DNA from: JBLMXQ01 sp050257855 | GTDB taxonomy: Bacteria; Acidobacteriota; Vicinamibacteria; Vicinamibacterales; CAVVIG01 | Reading direction: 5' to 3' | Length of the DNA: 64,000 nt | NCBI GenBank assembly: GCA_050257855.1 | Contig: JBLMXQ010000132.1 | Location: 33,993 to 97,992, forward strand | Shown here: piece by piece, positions 39,073 to 46,316 of the stretch | How the letters are laid out: the number at the start of each line of letters is the position of its first letter | Numbering within the stretch: the first letter of the stretch is position 1 | The notes under the pieces: model-generated | The model's input: the letters and a program-made list of their open reading frames with translations, nothing else | Told to the model about the DNA's origin: nothing | The model's database searches: none | Program-made: the position numbers and the translations under genes

Positions 39073-40893
39073 TTGCGCCTCGGGATCAAAGGGAAGCAGG
39101 TTCTCGGCGTCACGTCGATCGTCGCCGCGGTCGTCGTCGTGCTGAGTCTCCTCCATCTGGCGCGCCTCGCCCAGGTCAGCCTCATCGAGAGCCGCGCGCG
39201 CGCTGAACTGCTCGCCAATGCCATCTATCATCGCGCGCGCGAGGTGGTCACGCAGGGCGCCGATCCGTACCGTGCCCTGCGGACCGATCCCGGCCTGCGC
39301 TCGATTCTCGAATCGAGCCTCTACTCGAAGAACGTGACGTTCGCCGCCATCGTGGACGTCAACGGCATCGCCGTCGCGCACACGGACCCGACGCTCGAAG
39401 GGAAGCCGCTCGCCGCCGGCGGCGACCTGGCCCGGCTGCTGGACCGGCCGGCGCTCTCCGAGCTGGCGCTGATCTACTCGGGACAGGGGCGCAATCTCGA
39501 GTTCCGCCAGCCGCTGCTGCTCGGCGACACGCAGTTCGGCTCCATCCGCGTCGGCGTGTCGACGCTGCTGATCCGCAGCGACCTGGACCTCTCGCTCCGG
39601 CCGGCGGTCGCGACGGCGCTGATCGCGCTCGGCATCAGCGTGCTCGTGGCGATGCTGTTCGCGCAGCTGCTGCTGCGGCCGATTCACGTCATCCGCAGCG
39701 GTCTGACGCGCCTCGGACGGGGCGAGTTCGGCGTCCGCCTCGATTTGAACCGGCACGACGAGTTCGGCGAGCTCGGCACCTTCTTCAACGCCGTCAGCGA
39801 ACAGGTCTCGGCCGATCGCTCGCAGATGGCGCAGCTCGAGTCGGCGGTGGAACGGCTCGAGGACGCCGTGGCGCTCGTCAGCCCGTCGGGCGAGCTGCTC
39901 TTCGCGAATCCCGCGATGCGCGCGCTGCTGCCGGAGGCCGCGCCGGGCGCGATGTTCGAAGATGTCGTTCCCCGGGATCACCCGCTGCTCCAGCTGGCCC
40001 GGGACACGTTCCTCAGCCGCCAGTCTCGCGGGCCGACATCGGCGACCTTCGGCGAAGGCGAGCGGCTCATGATGACGCACGCCGTCACCGACCGGAACGG
40101 CGAGCTGGTCGGCATCATGCTCGTCGCGCGCGATCTCGAGTACCTCGGCCAGGTCCAGTCGACGGTTCGATATTCGAGGAAGCTCGCCGCGCTCGGGCGG
40201 CTGTCGGCCGGCGTGGCACACGAGGTGAAGAACCCGCTGAACGCCATGATGATCCACCTCGAGCTGCTGCGCCAGCAGTTCGCTGCGCCGGCGCGGGCGG
40301 CGCGGGCGGCCGCCCACGGCGCCGTGGCCGCTCCCGTGGTCACCGACCCGCCCCCGGCACTCGAGCACGTCGAAGTCATCGCGCGCGAGATCAAGCGGCT
40401 CGACGAGGTCGTCCAGGGATTTCTCAAGTTCACCCGACCCGAGGACCTGAAGCTGCAGCCGGTGCGGCTGGCGTCGCTCTGCGACGACATCCTGCCGACG
40501 CTCGGGACGGAAGCCGCCCGCGCGGGCATCTCGATCACGGCCGACTGCGACGGCGCACCCGACGTGAACGGCGACCCGGCCATGCTGCGCCAGGCGTTCC
40601 TCAACCTCGGATTGAATGCGTGTCAGGCCATGCCGCACGGCGGCACGCTGCGCATCGTCGGAGAAGCCGCGCGCGGACGACGGGTGGCGGTATCGTTTAC
40701 CGACACCGGCGTCGGCATCAAACCGGAGCACCTGCAGCGGATCTTCGAGCTCTACTTCACCACGAAGGAAAAGGGGAGCGGGATCGGCCTTTCGATGGTC
40801 TTTCGCACCGTGCAGATGCACGATGGCGAAATTGAAGTACAGTCGATCCCGGGCACTGGGACGACGTTCCGGGTCCTGCTGCCGCAGGCGTGA
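39073..40893 (+). CDS. Membrane sensor histidine kinase
   Basis: Sensor kinase of 606 residues and partner of the preceding regulator. A membrane helix at about 10-30 and a second at about 175-198 enclose a periplasmic sensor of roughly 145 residues (FAAIVDVNGIAVAHTDPTLE suggests a CACHE-like fold). A HAMP domain (IRSGLTRLGRGEFGVRLDLN), a PAS-like region (about 250-370), HisKA with H383 (AGVAHEVKNPLNAMM), and HATPase_c (NLGLNACQAM, DTGVGIKPEHL, GSGIGLSMVF) follow. The start is TTG, two bases after the regulator stop. The downstream lipoprotein gene may overlap by four bases. Confidence 0.94.
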   Translation: MRLGIKGKQVLGVTSIVAAVVVVLSLLHLARLAQVSLIESRARAELLANAIYHRAREVVTQGADPYRALRTDPGLRSILESSLYSKNVTFAAIVDVNGIAVAHTDPTLEGKPLAAGGDLARLLDRPALSELALIYSGQGRNLEFRQPLLLGDTQFGSIRVGVSTLLIRSDLDLSLRPAVATALIALGISVLVAMLFAQLLLRPIHVIRSGLTRLGRGEFGVRLDLNRHDEFGELGTFFNAVSEQVSADRSQMAQLESAVERLEDAVALVSPSGELLFANPAMRALLPEAAPGAMFEDVVPRDHPLLQLARDTFLSRQSRGPTSATFGEGERLMMTHAVTDRNGELVGIMLVARDLEYLGQVQSTVRYSRKLAALGRLSAGVAHEVKNPLNAMMIHLELLRQQFAAPARAARAAAHGAVAAPVVTDPPPALEHVEVIAREIKRLDEVVQGFLKFTRPEDLKLQPVRLASLCDDILPTLGTEAARAGISITADCDGAPDVNGDPAMLRQAFLNLGLNACQAMPHGGTLRIVGEAARGRRVAVSFTDTGVGIKPEHLQRIFELYFTTKEKGSGIGLSMVFRTVQMHDGEIEVQSIPGTGTTFRVLLPQA

Positions 40894-40916
40894 ACGTGTC
40901 CGCTCCGACCACCAGC

Positions 40917-41486
40917 ATGCGCAAGCAGATCTTCACGCTCGCTGCGACCGCGAGCCTCGCGGTCGGTCTGGCCGGCTGCGCGCACGCGCGCGCGAGGACG
41001 CCGGCCGACACGCCGCCGCTGGCGGTGCCGGCGCCGCCCCCCCGGCTGGTCGAACCCGACGAGGTGCAGGCGCCAACACCGGTGCCGCTCCCCGGAGAAC
41101 CGGCGCACCACGAGCTGGCCCCGGGAGAGACGCCCGCCCGGCGGGAACCCCCGCACCCGGAAAAGGCCGAAGCGCCGAAGGTCGAGCCGCCCGCCGAATC
41201 GAAGCCGGTCGAAGAGCCCCCCAGGCCGGCGACGACGCTGCAGACGACGCCGACGGACGCGGAAGGTCAGGTGGAGCAGGCCATTCGCGGGCTGCTCACC
41301 CGCGCGGGCAACGATCTCAACCACATCGACTACCGCGCGCTGAACACCGACGCGCGCCAGCAGTACGACACGGCGAAGCGATTCATCGCCCAGGCCGAGC
41401 AGGCCCTCGAGGCGAAGAACCTCGTGTTCGCGAAGAATCTCGCGGACAAGGCCGCCGCCCTCGCGGCCCAGCTCGCCGGTAAGTAG
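40917..41486 (+). CDS. Proline-rich lipoprotein with C-terminal helical domain
   Basis: Predicted lipoprotein of 189 residues. Signal peptide and lipobox GLAGC (C21), a Pro/Glu/Ala-rich segment of about 100 residues, and a C-terminal helical part (YDTAKRFIAQAEQALEAKNL, FAKNLADKAAALAAQLAGK) resembling a cell-envelope helical hairpin. The ATG at 40917 gives an ideal lipoprotein leader. A GTG at 40890 overlapping the kinase stop would add nine residues and is possible. Same direction as the two-component genes, probably co-transcribed. Role unknown. Confidence 0.8.
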   Translation: MRKQIFTLAATASLAVGLAGCAHARARTPADTPPLAVPAPPPRLVEPDEVQAPTPVPLPGEPAHHELAPGETPARREPPHPEKAEAPKVEPPAESKPVEEPPRPATTLQTTPTDAEGQVEQAIRGLLTRAGNDLNHIDYRALNTDARQQYDTAKRFIAQAEQALEAKNLVFAKNLADKAAALAAQLAGK

Positions 41487-41488
41487 GT

Positions 41489-41533
41489 TAGAACCCTAGA
41501 ACCTTAGAACCGCTAGAACCCCTAGAACCCCCC
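41489..41533 (+). repeat. Tandem TAGAACC repeat
   Basis: Five successive units of eight to eleven bases each beginning TAGAACC (at 41489, 41497, 41505, 41514 and 41523), directly after the lipoprotein stop. It lies in the 298-base gap before nrdJ and contains no coding sequence. Confidence 0.75.
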
Positions 41534-41566
41534 TCGTCAACATCTTGCGACTGACCTAAAAGAAAA

Positions 41567-41582
41567 GCACAATATGTGGTGG
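41567..41582 (+). promoter_or_regulatory. Candidate NrdR box upstream of nrdJ
   Basis: The 16-mer GCACAATATGTGGTGG matches the known NrdR palindrome (acaCwAwATaTwGtgt) at 12 of 16 positions, including CAATAT. It ends eight bases before the -35 of the nrdJ promoter. NrdR is the usual repressor of ribonucleotide reductase genes. A second box at the customary spacing is not clear. Confidence 0.5.
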
Positions 41583-41590
41583 GTACGTGC

Positions 41591-41619
41591 TTGACAAACC
41601 GGCGGCCCGGGCTCATATT
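41591..41619 (+). promoter_or_regulatory. Promoter of nrdJ
   Basis: Perfect TTGACA (41591-41596), 17-base spacer, then CATATT (41614-41619). It lies 166 bases before the nrdJ ATG, leaving a leader of about 155-160 bases. I found no cobalamin-riboswitch core in that leader. Confidence 0.65.
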
Positions 41620-41784
41620 TGTCCGCCGTAGCGCGACAGGCGCACGCGCGGGAACAACCCAGCTTCTCGCCAGGGCACCACGGGGCAGACGCCTCGTGAG
41701 CAGGTCTGCCACGCGCAATCCAACCAAGCTGCCGCGGTCGAGTCCGAGGGGCGAGGACGTGATCGCATCGAGACTGGAGCAACC

Positions 41785-44643
41785 ATGAAAGAAGGCGCTG
41801 CCTACCACGCCGCGAGTGCCGGCCAGCAGACGGTCGAGAGCAGTGGCACGCCCGCCGCGTCGCATGCCGAGACGCCTGGCGCCGCCGCCGAGAAGGAGAA
41901 GGCGCGCGCCAGGCGTGCGGCCGCGGCGCCCGGCCTGACCTTTCCGCGCTTCTTCACCGAGCCGGACGTCGATCCGTTCGACGAGGTCGAGTGGGAGCTG
42001 CGGGCTGCTGTCATCGGCAACGAGCGGGGCGAGGTCGTCTTCGAGCAGCGCGACGTCGAAATTCCGAAGTTCTGGTCGCAGCAGGCGACCAACATCGTCG
42101 TGTCGAAGTATTTCCGCGGGCAGCTCGGGACGCCGGAGCGCGAGCGCAGCGTCAGGCAGCTGATCGGGCGCGTGGTGGACACCATCACGGCCTGGGGACG
42201 GTCGAACAAGTACTTCGCAAGCGAAGAGGATCTGCGTGCGTTCAGCGACGACCTGAAGCACATCCTGGTCTACCAGAAGGCCGCCTTCAACAGCCCCGTG
42301 TGGTTCAACTGCGGGTTCGAGAAGGCGCCGCAGTGCTCGGCCTGCTTCATCAACTCGGTCCAGGACACGATGGACTCCATCCTGACGCTGGCGCGGACCG
42401 AGGGGATGCTGTTCAAGTTCGGCTCGGGTACGGGAACGAATCTGTCTCCGATCCGGTCGTCGAAGGAGCTGCTCGCGGGCGGCGGCACGGCGTCGGGCCC
42501 GGTGTCGTTCATGAAGGGCTACGACGCGTTCGCCGGCGTGATCAAGTCGGGCGGCAAGACGCGGCGCGCGGCCAAGATGGTCATCCTCAACGCCGACCAT
42601 CCCGACATCGTCGAGTTCATCAACTGCAAGGTCGAGGAGGAGAAGAAGGCCTGGGCGCTCATCGACGCGGGCTATGACGGCAGCTTCACCGGCCCGGCGT
42701 ATTCGTCGGTGTTCTTCCAGAACTCCAACAACAGCGTGCGCGTGACCGACGACTTCATGCGCGCGGTCCTCGACGACGGCATCTGGGAGACGCGCGCCGT
42801 GACGACCGGCGAGGTCGCGGACACGTTCAAGGCGCGCGACCTGATGCGGCTGATTTCCGAGGGGACGCACATCTGCGGCGATCCGGGCATGCAGTTCGAC
42901 ACGACGGTCAACGAGTGGCACACCTGCCCGGAGACCGACCGTATCTACGCGAGCAATCCGTGCTCCGAGTACATGTTCCTCAACGACTCGGCGTGCAACC
43001 TCGCGTCGATCAACCTGATGAAGTTCGTCAGGGAGGACGGCGAGTTCGACGTCGTGTCGTACAAGGCGGCGATTCGCACGCTCATCACGGCGCAGGAGAT
43101 CATCGTCGACAACGCGAGCTATCCGACGCCGGCCATCGAGAAGAACAGCCACGCGTACCGGCCGCTCGGCCTCGGCTACGCGAACCTCGGCGCGCTGCTG
43201 ATGTCGCGCGGGCTGCCGTACGACAGCGACGCCGGGCGCGACTACGCCGCGGCGCTGACGGCGCTGATGACCGGCGAGGCGTACGCGCAGTCGGCGCGCA
43301 TCGCGCGCGACCACGGGGGCCCGTTCAGCGGGTACGACAGGAACCGCGAGCCGTTCCTGCGCGTGATGCGCAAGCACCGCGACGCCATGCGCGACGTCAA
43401 CGCGCGCAACGTGCCGTCGGATCTCTATCAGGGCGCCCGGGCCGGGTGGGACGATGCCGTGGAGCTCGGCGAGCAGTTCGGCTATCGCAACGCGCAGGCA
43501 ACCGTGCTCGCTCCCACCGGCACCATCGGCTTCATGATGGACTGCGACACGACCGGGGTCGAGCCGGACATCGCGCTCGTCAAGTACAAGAAGCTGGTCG
43601 GCGGCGGGCTGATGAAGATCGTCAACCAGACCGTGCCGATGGCGCTTCACAAGCTCGGCTACTCGCAGGCGCAGATCGACGCGATCGTCGAGTACATCGA
43701 CAGCAACGAGACGATCGAGGGGGCGCCTGGCCTCAAGGAGGCGCACCTGCCGGTGTTCGACTGCGCGTTCAAGGCGGCCAAGGGCCACCGGTCCATCCAC
43801 TACATGGGCCACATCAAGATGATGGGCGCCGTCCAGCCGTTCATCTCGGGCGCGATCAGCAAGACGGTCAACGTCCCGAAGGAGGCGACGGTCGACGAGA
43901 TCATGCAGGCCTACATCCAGTCGTGGAAGCTGGGAGCCAAGGCGATCTCGATCTACCGCGACGGCAGCAAGCGGACGCAGCCGCTCAACACGTCGAAGGA
44001 CAGGACGCCGGCCGAGATCGCGCAGCAGGCGGCGGCGCAGATGGTGACGCAGCCGGTCCGCCACAAGCTCCCCGACGAGCGCCGGGCGATCACGCACAAG
44101 TTCGACATCGCCGGCCACGAGGGCTACATCACGGTCGGGCTGTTCCAGGACGGCCAGCCGGGCGAGATCTTCCTCGTCATGGCCAAGGAAGGCTCGACGA
44201 TCTCGGGTTTCGCCGACGCGTTCGCGCAGGCGATCTCCTACGCGCTGCAGTACGGCGTGCCGCTCCAGGCGCTGGTGGACAAGTTCAGCCACGTCCGGTT
44301 CGAGCCGTCCGGCATGACGCGCAACCCGGAGATCCGCTTCGCGAAGTCGATCGTCGACTACATCTTCCGGTGGCTGGCGACGAAGTTCCTGTCGCCCGAG
44401 GCGCAGTATTACGCCGGCGTCAACGGCCGGGAGCTCGAGGAGATCACCGGGAACGGCCAGCTGACGAAGACGGCGGAGACGCCTGCCTCCGCGCCGGTCC
44501 AGGCTTCAGGACAGCCGACGCCGTTCTCGACGATCCAGAACCAGGAAGACGCGCCGCCGTGCTCGACGTGCGGCTCGATCATGATCCGCAGCGGCGCCTG
44601 CTACAAGTGTGTCAACTGCGGCAACACCAGCGGCTGCGCCTAG
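41785..44643 (+). CDS. nrdJ: Adenosylcobalamin-dependent ribonucleotide reductase (class II)
   Basis: Makes deoxyribonucleotides using adenosylcobalamin to generate the thiyl radical, so DNA precursor synthesis here can proceed with or without oxygen but depends on B12. At 952 residues it has the size of the NrdJ type. Visible signatures are SPVWFNCGF, ACFINSVQDTMDSILTL, FGSGTGTNLSPIRSSKE, NPCSEYMFLNDSACNLASIN and APTGTIGFMMDCDTTGVEPD. The C-terminal zinc-finger-like tail CSTCGSIMIRSGACYKCVNC carries the redox-active cysteines. The first 45 residues are a charged, variable leader. A promoter and NrdR-like box lie upstream, and a repeat-type terminator 60 bases downstream. Confidence 0.96.
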   Translation: MKEGAAYHAASAGQQTVESSGTPAASHAETPGAAAEKEKARARRAAAAPGLTFPRFFTEPDVDPFDEVEWELRAAVIGNERGEVVFEQRDVEIPKFWSQQATNIVVSKYFRGQLGTPERERSVRQLIGRVVDTITAWGRSNKYFASEEDLRAFSDDLKHILVYQKAAFNSPVWFNCGFEKAPQCSACFINSVQDTMDSILTLARTEGMLFKFGSGTGTNLSPIRSSKELLAGGGTASGPVSFMKGYDAFAGVIKSGGKTRRAAKMVILNADHPDIVEFINCKVEEEKKAWALIDAGYDGSFTGPAYSSVFFQNSNNSVRVTDDFMRAVLDDGIWETRAVTTGEVADTFKARDLMRLISEGTHICGDPGMQFDTTVNEWHTCPETDRIYASNPCSEYMFLNDSACNLASINLMKFVREDGEFDVVSYKAAIRTLITAQEIIVDNASYPTPAIEKNSHAYRPLGLGYANLGALLMSRGLPYDSDAGRDYAAALTALMTGEAYAQSARIARDHGGPFSGYDRNREPFLRVMRKHRDAMRDVNARNVPSDLYQGARAGWDDAVELGEQFGYRNAQATVLAPTGTIGFMMDCDTTGVEPDIALVKYKKLVGGGLMKIVNQTVPMALHKLGYSQAQIDAIVEYIDSNETIEGAPGLKEAHLPVFDCAFKAAKGHRSIHYMGHIKMMGAVQPFISGAISKTVNVPKEATVDEIMQAYIQSWKLGAKAISIYRDGSKRTQPLNTSKDRTPAEIAQQAAAQMVTQPVRHKLPDERRAITHKFDIAGHEGYITVGLFQDGQPGEIFLVMAKEGSTISGFADAFAQAISYALQYGVPLQALVDKFSHVRFEPSGMTRNPEIRFAKSIVDYIFRWLATKFLSPEAQYYAGVNGRELEEITGNGQLTKTAETPASAPVQASGQPTPFSTIQNQEDAPPCSTCGSIMIRSGACYKCVNCGNTSGCA

Positions 44644-44646
44644 CCC

Positions 44647-44694
44647 GGCACCTGATTCGCCAGCACCTGATCCGGCAGGGGACGGCCTTCAGTT
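44647..44694 (+). repeat. Partial copies of the dispersed palindrome and its flank
   Basis: Directly after nrdJ the flank GCACCTGATTCG, then GCACCTGATCCGGCAGG plus the left arm and loop of the palindrome (to 44691), precede the complete copy at 44701-44726. The unit is about 29 bases and is present about two and a half times, as expected for slippage or repeated insertion at one site. The partial unit lacks the right arm and cannot form the hairpin alone. Confidence 0.7.
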
Positions 44695-44700
44695 GATTCG

Positions 44701-44732
44701 GTAGGGGACGGCCTTCAGGCCGTCCCGTTTTT
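44701..44732 (+). repeat. Dispersed palindrome copy 1, probable nrdJ terminator
   Basis: Nine-base perfect stem: GGGACGGCC (44705-44713), loop TTCA, complementary arm to 44726. It is preceded by the conserved flank GTAGG and followed by GTTTTTC. With the T-run it is a classical intrinsic terminator 61 bases past nrdJ. Confidence 0.85.
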
Positions 44733-44742
44733 CTCCGGTTGA

Positions 44743-44764
44743 GGGACGGTCTTCAGACCGTCCC
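44743..44764 (-). repeat. Dispersed palindrome copy 2, covering the end of a gene
   Basis: Nine-base stem GGGACGGTC / GACCGTCCC around loop TTCA (44752-44755). On the minus strand it supplies the last codons and the TGA stop (44753-44755) of the membrane-lipoprotein gene. It lies 16 bases from copy 1. Confidence 0.85.
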
Positions 44765-45448
44765 CTCTCTCGCTCGCACGACGCGGCTGCCCTGCACCAC
44801 TGACGCCGCCCAGAACAGCGCGACGCCCAGCAGGAACAGTCCCATCCCGTGCTGGCTCAACGGCACCCGGCCCGTCCGGTAGCTCAGGTGCTCGTTGCCG
44901 AGTCGGATCATTTCGGCCACGCTGGCCCAGAGCTGGAATGCTCCGACTCCGGCTGCGCTCGTCAGAGCCGATGCGAAAGCGGTCGCCACGGCGGCAGCGA
45001 CCGGCCCATCGTCCAGAAATCGATTGAGCACTGAACGCGACACGATGAAGGCGGTCAGGCCGTAGAAGATCGCAAACCCGAGCAGGACGGCCGTGTCGAA
45101 GCCGGCAGGGCGGCGGCCGACGAAGGATCGCACCTGCTGCGGATCGACGCGGTGCCTTGCCGCAATGACGGCGACCATGCGTGCCATGCACCGATCGCGC
45201 ACCAGCCGGTATTCGTCATTGCCGATCCAGTGTCCCGAGCGGAGGCCGCGCAGGGCGTCGGCGTTGCGGATCGCCAGGTCCTCGGCAACCGCGGCGTCCG
45301 TTGCGAGATGCTGCCGATCCGTTTCCGAGGCGAGGTCCAGCGTGGAGGCCGGATCGTTCGTCCAGCCACAGTCTGGATTGATCCGGTTCCGCGCGAGACA
45401 GCCGGAGACCGACGCGCAAATCACGGCTGCAGCGAGGAGCCGGAACAT
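44753..45448 (-). CDS. Lipoprotein/membrane protein of unknown function
   Basis: A 231-residue protein. Leader with lipobox SVSGC (C17), a soluble region with conserved-looking Cys and charged residues (RINPDCGWTNDPASTLDL, DEYRLVRDRCMARMVAVI), then about three membrane helices (TAVLLGFAIFYGLTAFIVS, VATAFASALTSAAGVGAFQL, GLFLLGVALFWAASVV). I do not recognise the family. ATG at 45448 is preferred over 45469 for its leader. The last residues (EGTV) and the stop codon are encoded by a palindromic repeat, so the original C-terminus may have been altered. The DoxX-like gene ends eight bases upstream, same strand. Confidence 0.75.
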   Translation of the reverse strand: MFRLLAAAVICASVSGCLARNRINPDCGWTNDPASTLDLASETDRQHLATDAAVAEDLAIRNADALRGLRSGHWIGNDEYRLVRDRCMARMVAVIAARHRVDPQQVRSFVGRRPAGFDTAVLLGFAIFYGLTAFIVSRSVLNRFLDDGPVAAAVATAFASALTSAAGVGAFQLWASVAEMIRLGNEHLSYRTGRVPLSQHGMGLFLLGVALFWAASVVQGSRVVRAREGTV

Positions 45449-45456
45449 CGGGCTGC

Positions 45457-45924
45457 TCAAGCCTCGCAAACGTCGGCGCCGAGCGCGAGGAGGAACGCGC
45501 CGGCTGATGCGGCGAAGACGGACGCGTCGAGAGCCGTCTTGACGCCTGTTCCGATCGACATTCCTGCCGCAAACGCGAACAGGAGCACGCCGCTGAGAAA
45601 CGCGACCTCTCGAACCGCTATGCCCGCCAGGAGCGCGATGCCGAACACCACCTCGCAGACCGTCACGAACCAGCCAAGCGGGCGGACGAACCGTGCCGGC
45701 AGGAGCGGATTCAGCGTCGCCGTGTACTGCAGGAAGTGCGAGAAGTCGCCCCAGGCGACGTTGCGCGTGCCGGGCGGGCCCCAGACTCCGAATCGATCTG
45801 CGACGGCGGAGAGAAAGCCGACGCCGAGGGCGATTCGGGCGTAGCCGATCGCGACGACTCGTGCCGTCCTGCGAACGCGTTGCCGGAATCCTTCCCGTTC
45901 GAGTGGCGTCTCCGGACCGTTCAC
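45457..45924 (-). CDS. DoxX-like membrane protein
   Basis: A protein of about 155 residues with four hydrophobic helices (YARIALGVGFLSAVADRFG, GWFVTVCEVVFGIALLAGIA, VAFLSGVLLFAFAAGMSIG, FAASAGAFLLALGADV), the layout of DoxX/DoxD-type membrane proteins whose members are tied to redox or thiol metabolism; precise function unknown. The reading frame continues upstream to 46221, but that part is antisense to an ABC-permease remnant, so I place the start at GTG 45924 (VNGPETPLEREGF). An in-frame TTG 12 bases upstream is also possible. Translation start is the weak point of this call. Confidence 0.75.
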   Translation of the reverse strand: MNGPETPLEREGFRQRVRRTARVVAIGYARIALGVGFLSAVADRFGVWGPPGTRNVAWGDFSHFLQYTATLNPLLPARFVRPLGWFVTVCEVVFGIALLAGIAVREVAFLSGVLLFAFAAGMSIGTGVKTALDASVFAASAGAFLLALGADVCEA

Positions 45925-45952
45925 GTCCCTGGCCAATATCCCTCCCTTCCCG

Positions 45953-46156
45953 CTGGTCGGGCTCGCGATCGGACTACCGCTCGCGCTCGTGGCGACGCGG
46001 GTGCTCAAGTCGCTGCTGTTCGAGGTGTCGCCTCGCGATCCAGCGACGTTTGCGGTGGTGTCGGTGTTCCTCGCGGCCGCTGCGCCGGCCGCAACGTATC
46101 TTCCCGCGCGCCGCGCGGCGGCGGTCGATCCGGTCGAAGCGCTGCGGCAGGAGTGA
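45953..46156 (+). pseudogene. Remnant 3' end of an orphan ABC-transporter permease (ADOP/MacB-FtsX type)
   Basis: In frame on the plus strand the last 67 codons read GLAIGLPLALVATRVLKSLL, FEVSPRDPATF, AAAAPAATYLPARRAAAVDP and VEALRQE, then TGA. This is the characteristic C-terminus of FtsX-fold permeases, especially the acidobacterial duplicated orphan permeases, which are normally about 800 residues. No ATG, no upstream permease sequence and no ATPase gene are present; homology stops where the divergent DoxX-like gene begins. It is a deletion or recombination scar. Confidence 0.8.
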
Positions 46157-46171
46157 GCGCCTCCGCGCAAA

Positions 46172-46193
46172 GGCACGGCCTGAAGGCCGTCCC
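46172..46193 (-). repeat. Dispersed palindrome copy 3 (slightly decayed)
   Basis: ACGGCC, loop TGAA, GGCCGT form a six-base perfect core. The outer stem has one mismatch (C for G at 46174). The conserved flank CCTACCG follows at 46193-46199, so in the orientation of copy 1 it lies on the minus strand. It separates the permease remnant from a truncated minus-strand ORF. Confidence 0.8.
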
Positions 46194-46295
46194 CTACCGA
46201 CTCAACCCGGCGTCGCGCCACAGCGCCACGAGCGTCGGGACCAGACGCGGAGGCCCGGCGTCCGTCAGGGTGGCTCTGAATTCCTCCAGGGTCAT
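46194..46295 (-). pseudogene. Truncated ORF ending in the repeat flank
   Basis: A 33-codon minus-strand ORF reading MTLEEFRATLTDAGPPRLVP, then TLVALWRDAG, and ending at a TAG that belongs to the conserved GGTAGG flank of palindrome copy 3. From memory, the start resembles a widespread family of small uncharacterised bacterial proteins of about 80-100 residues beginning MTLEEFRASL and containing a PALxALWWDAKGDW-like motif; the part after that motif is missing. It lies 21 bases downstream of the metallo-hydrolase gene. I read it as a gene cut short at the repeat; a genuine small protein is possible. Confidence 0.45.
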
Positions 46296-46316
46296 GGGTG
46301 CCGCCCGGGCCGTTCC

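Noticed and set aside
41620..41784. Cobalamin riboswitch before the B12-dependent reductase
   Set aside because: I could not find the conserved B12-box core or a matching multi-helix layout; an Rfam search would settle it.
43501..44643. Possible intein or frameshift in the reductase gene
   Set aside because: The reading frame is continuous and all family signatures occur in order without an inserted block.
44701..44764. CRISPR-like array from the two neighbouring palindromes
   Set aside because: Only two full units 16 bases apart, with no regular spacers and no cas genes; they belong to the dispersed palindrome family.
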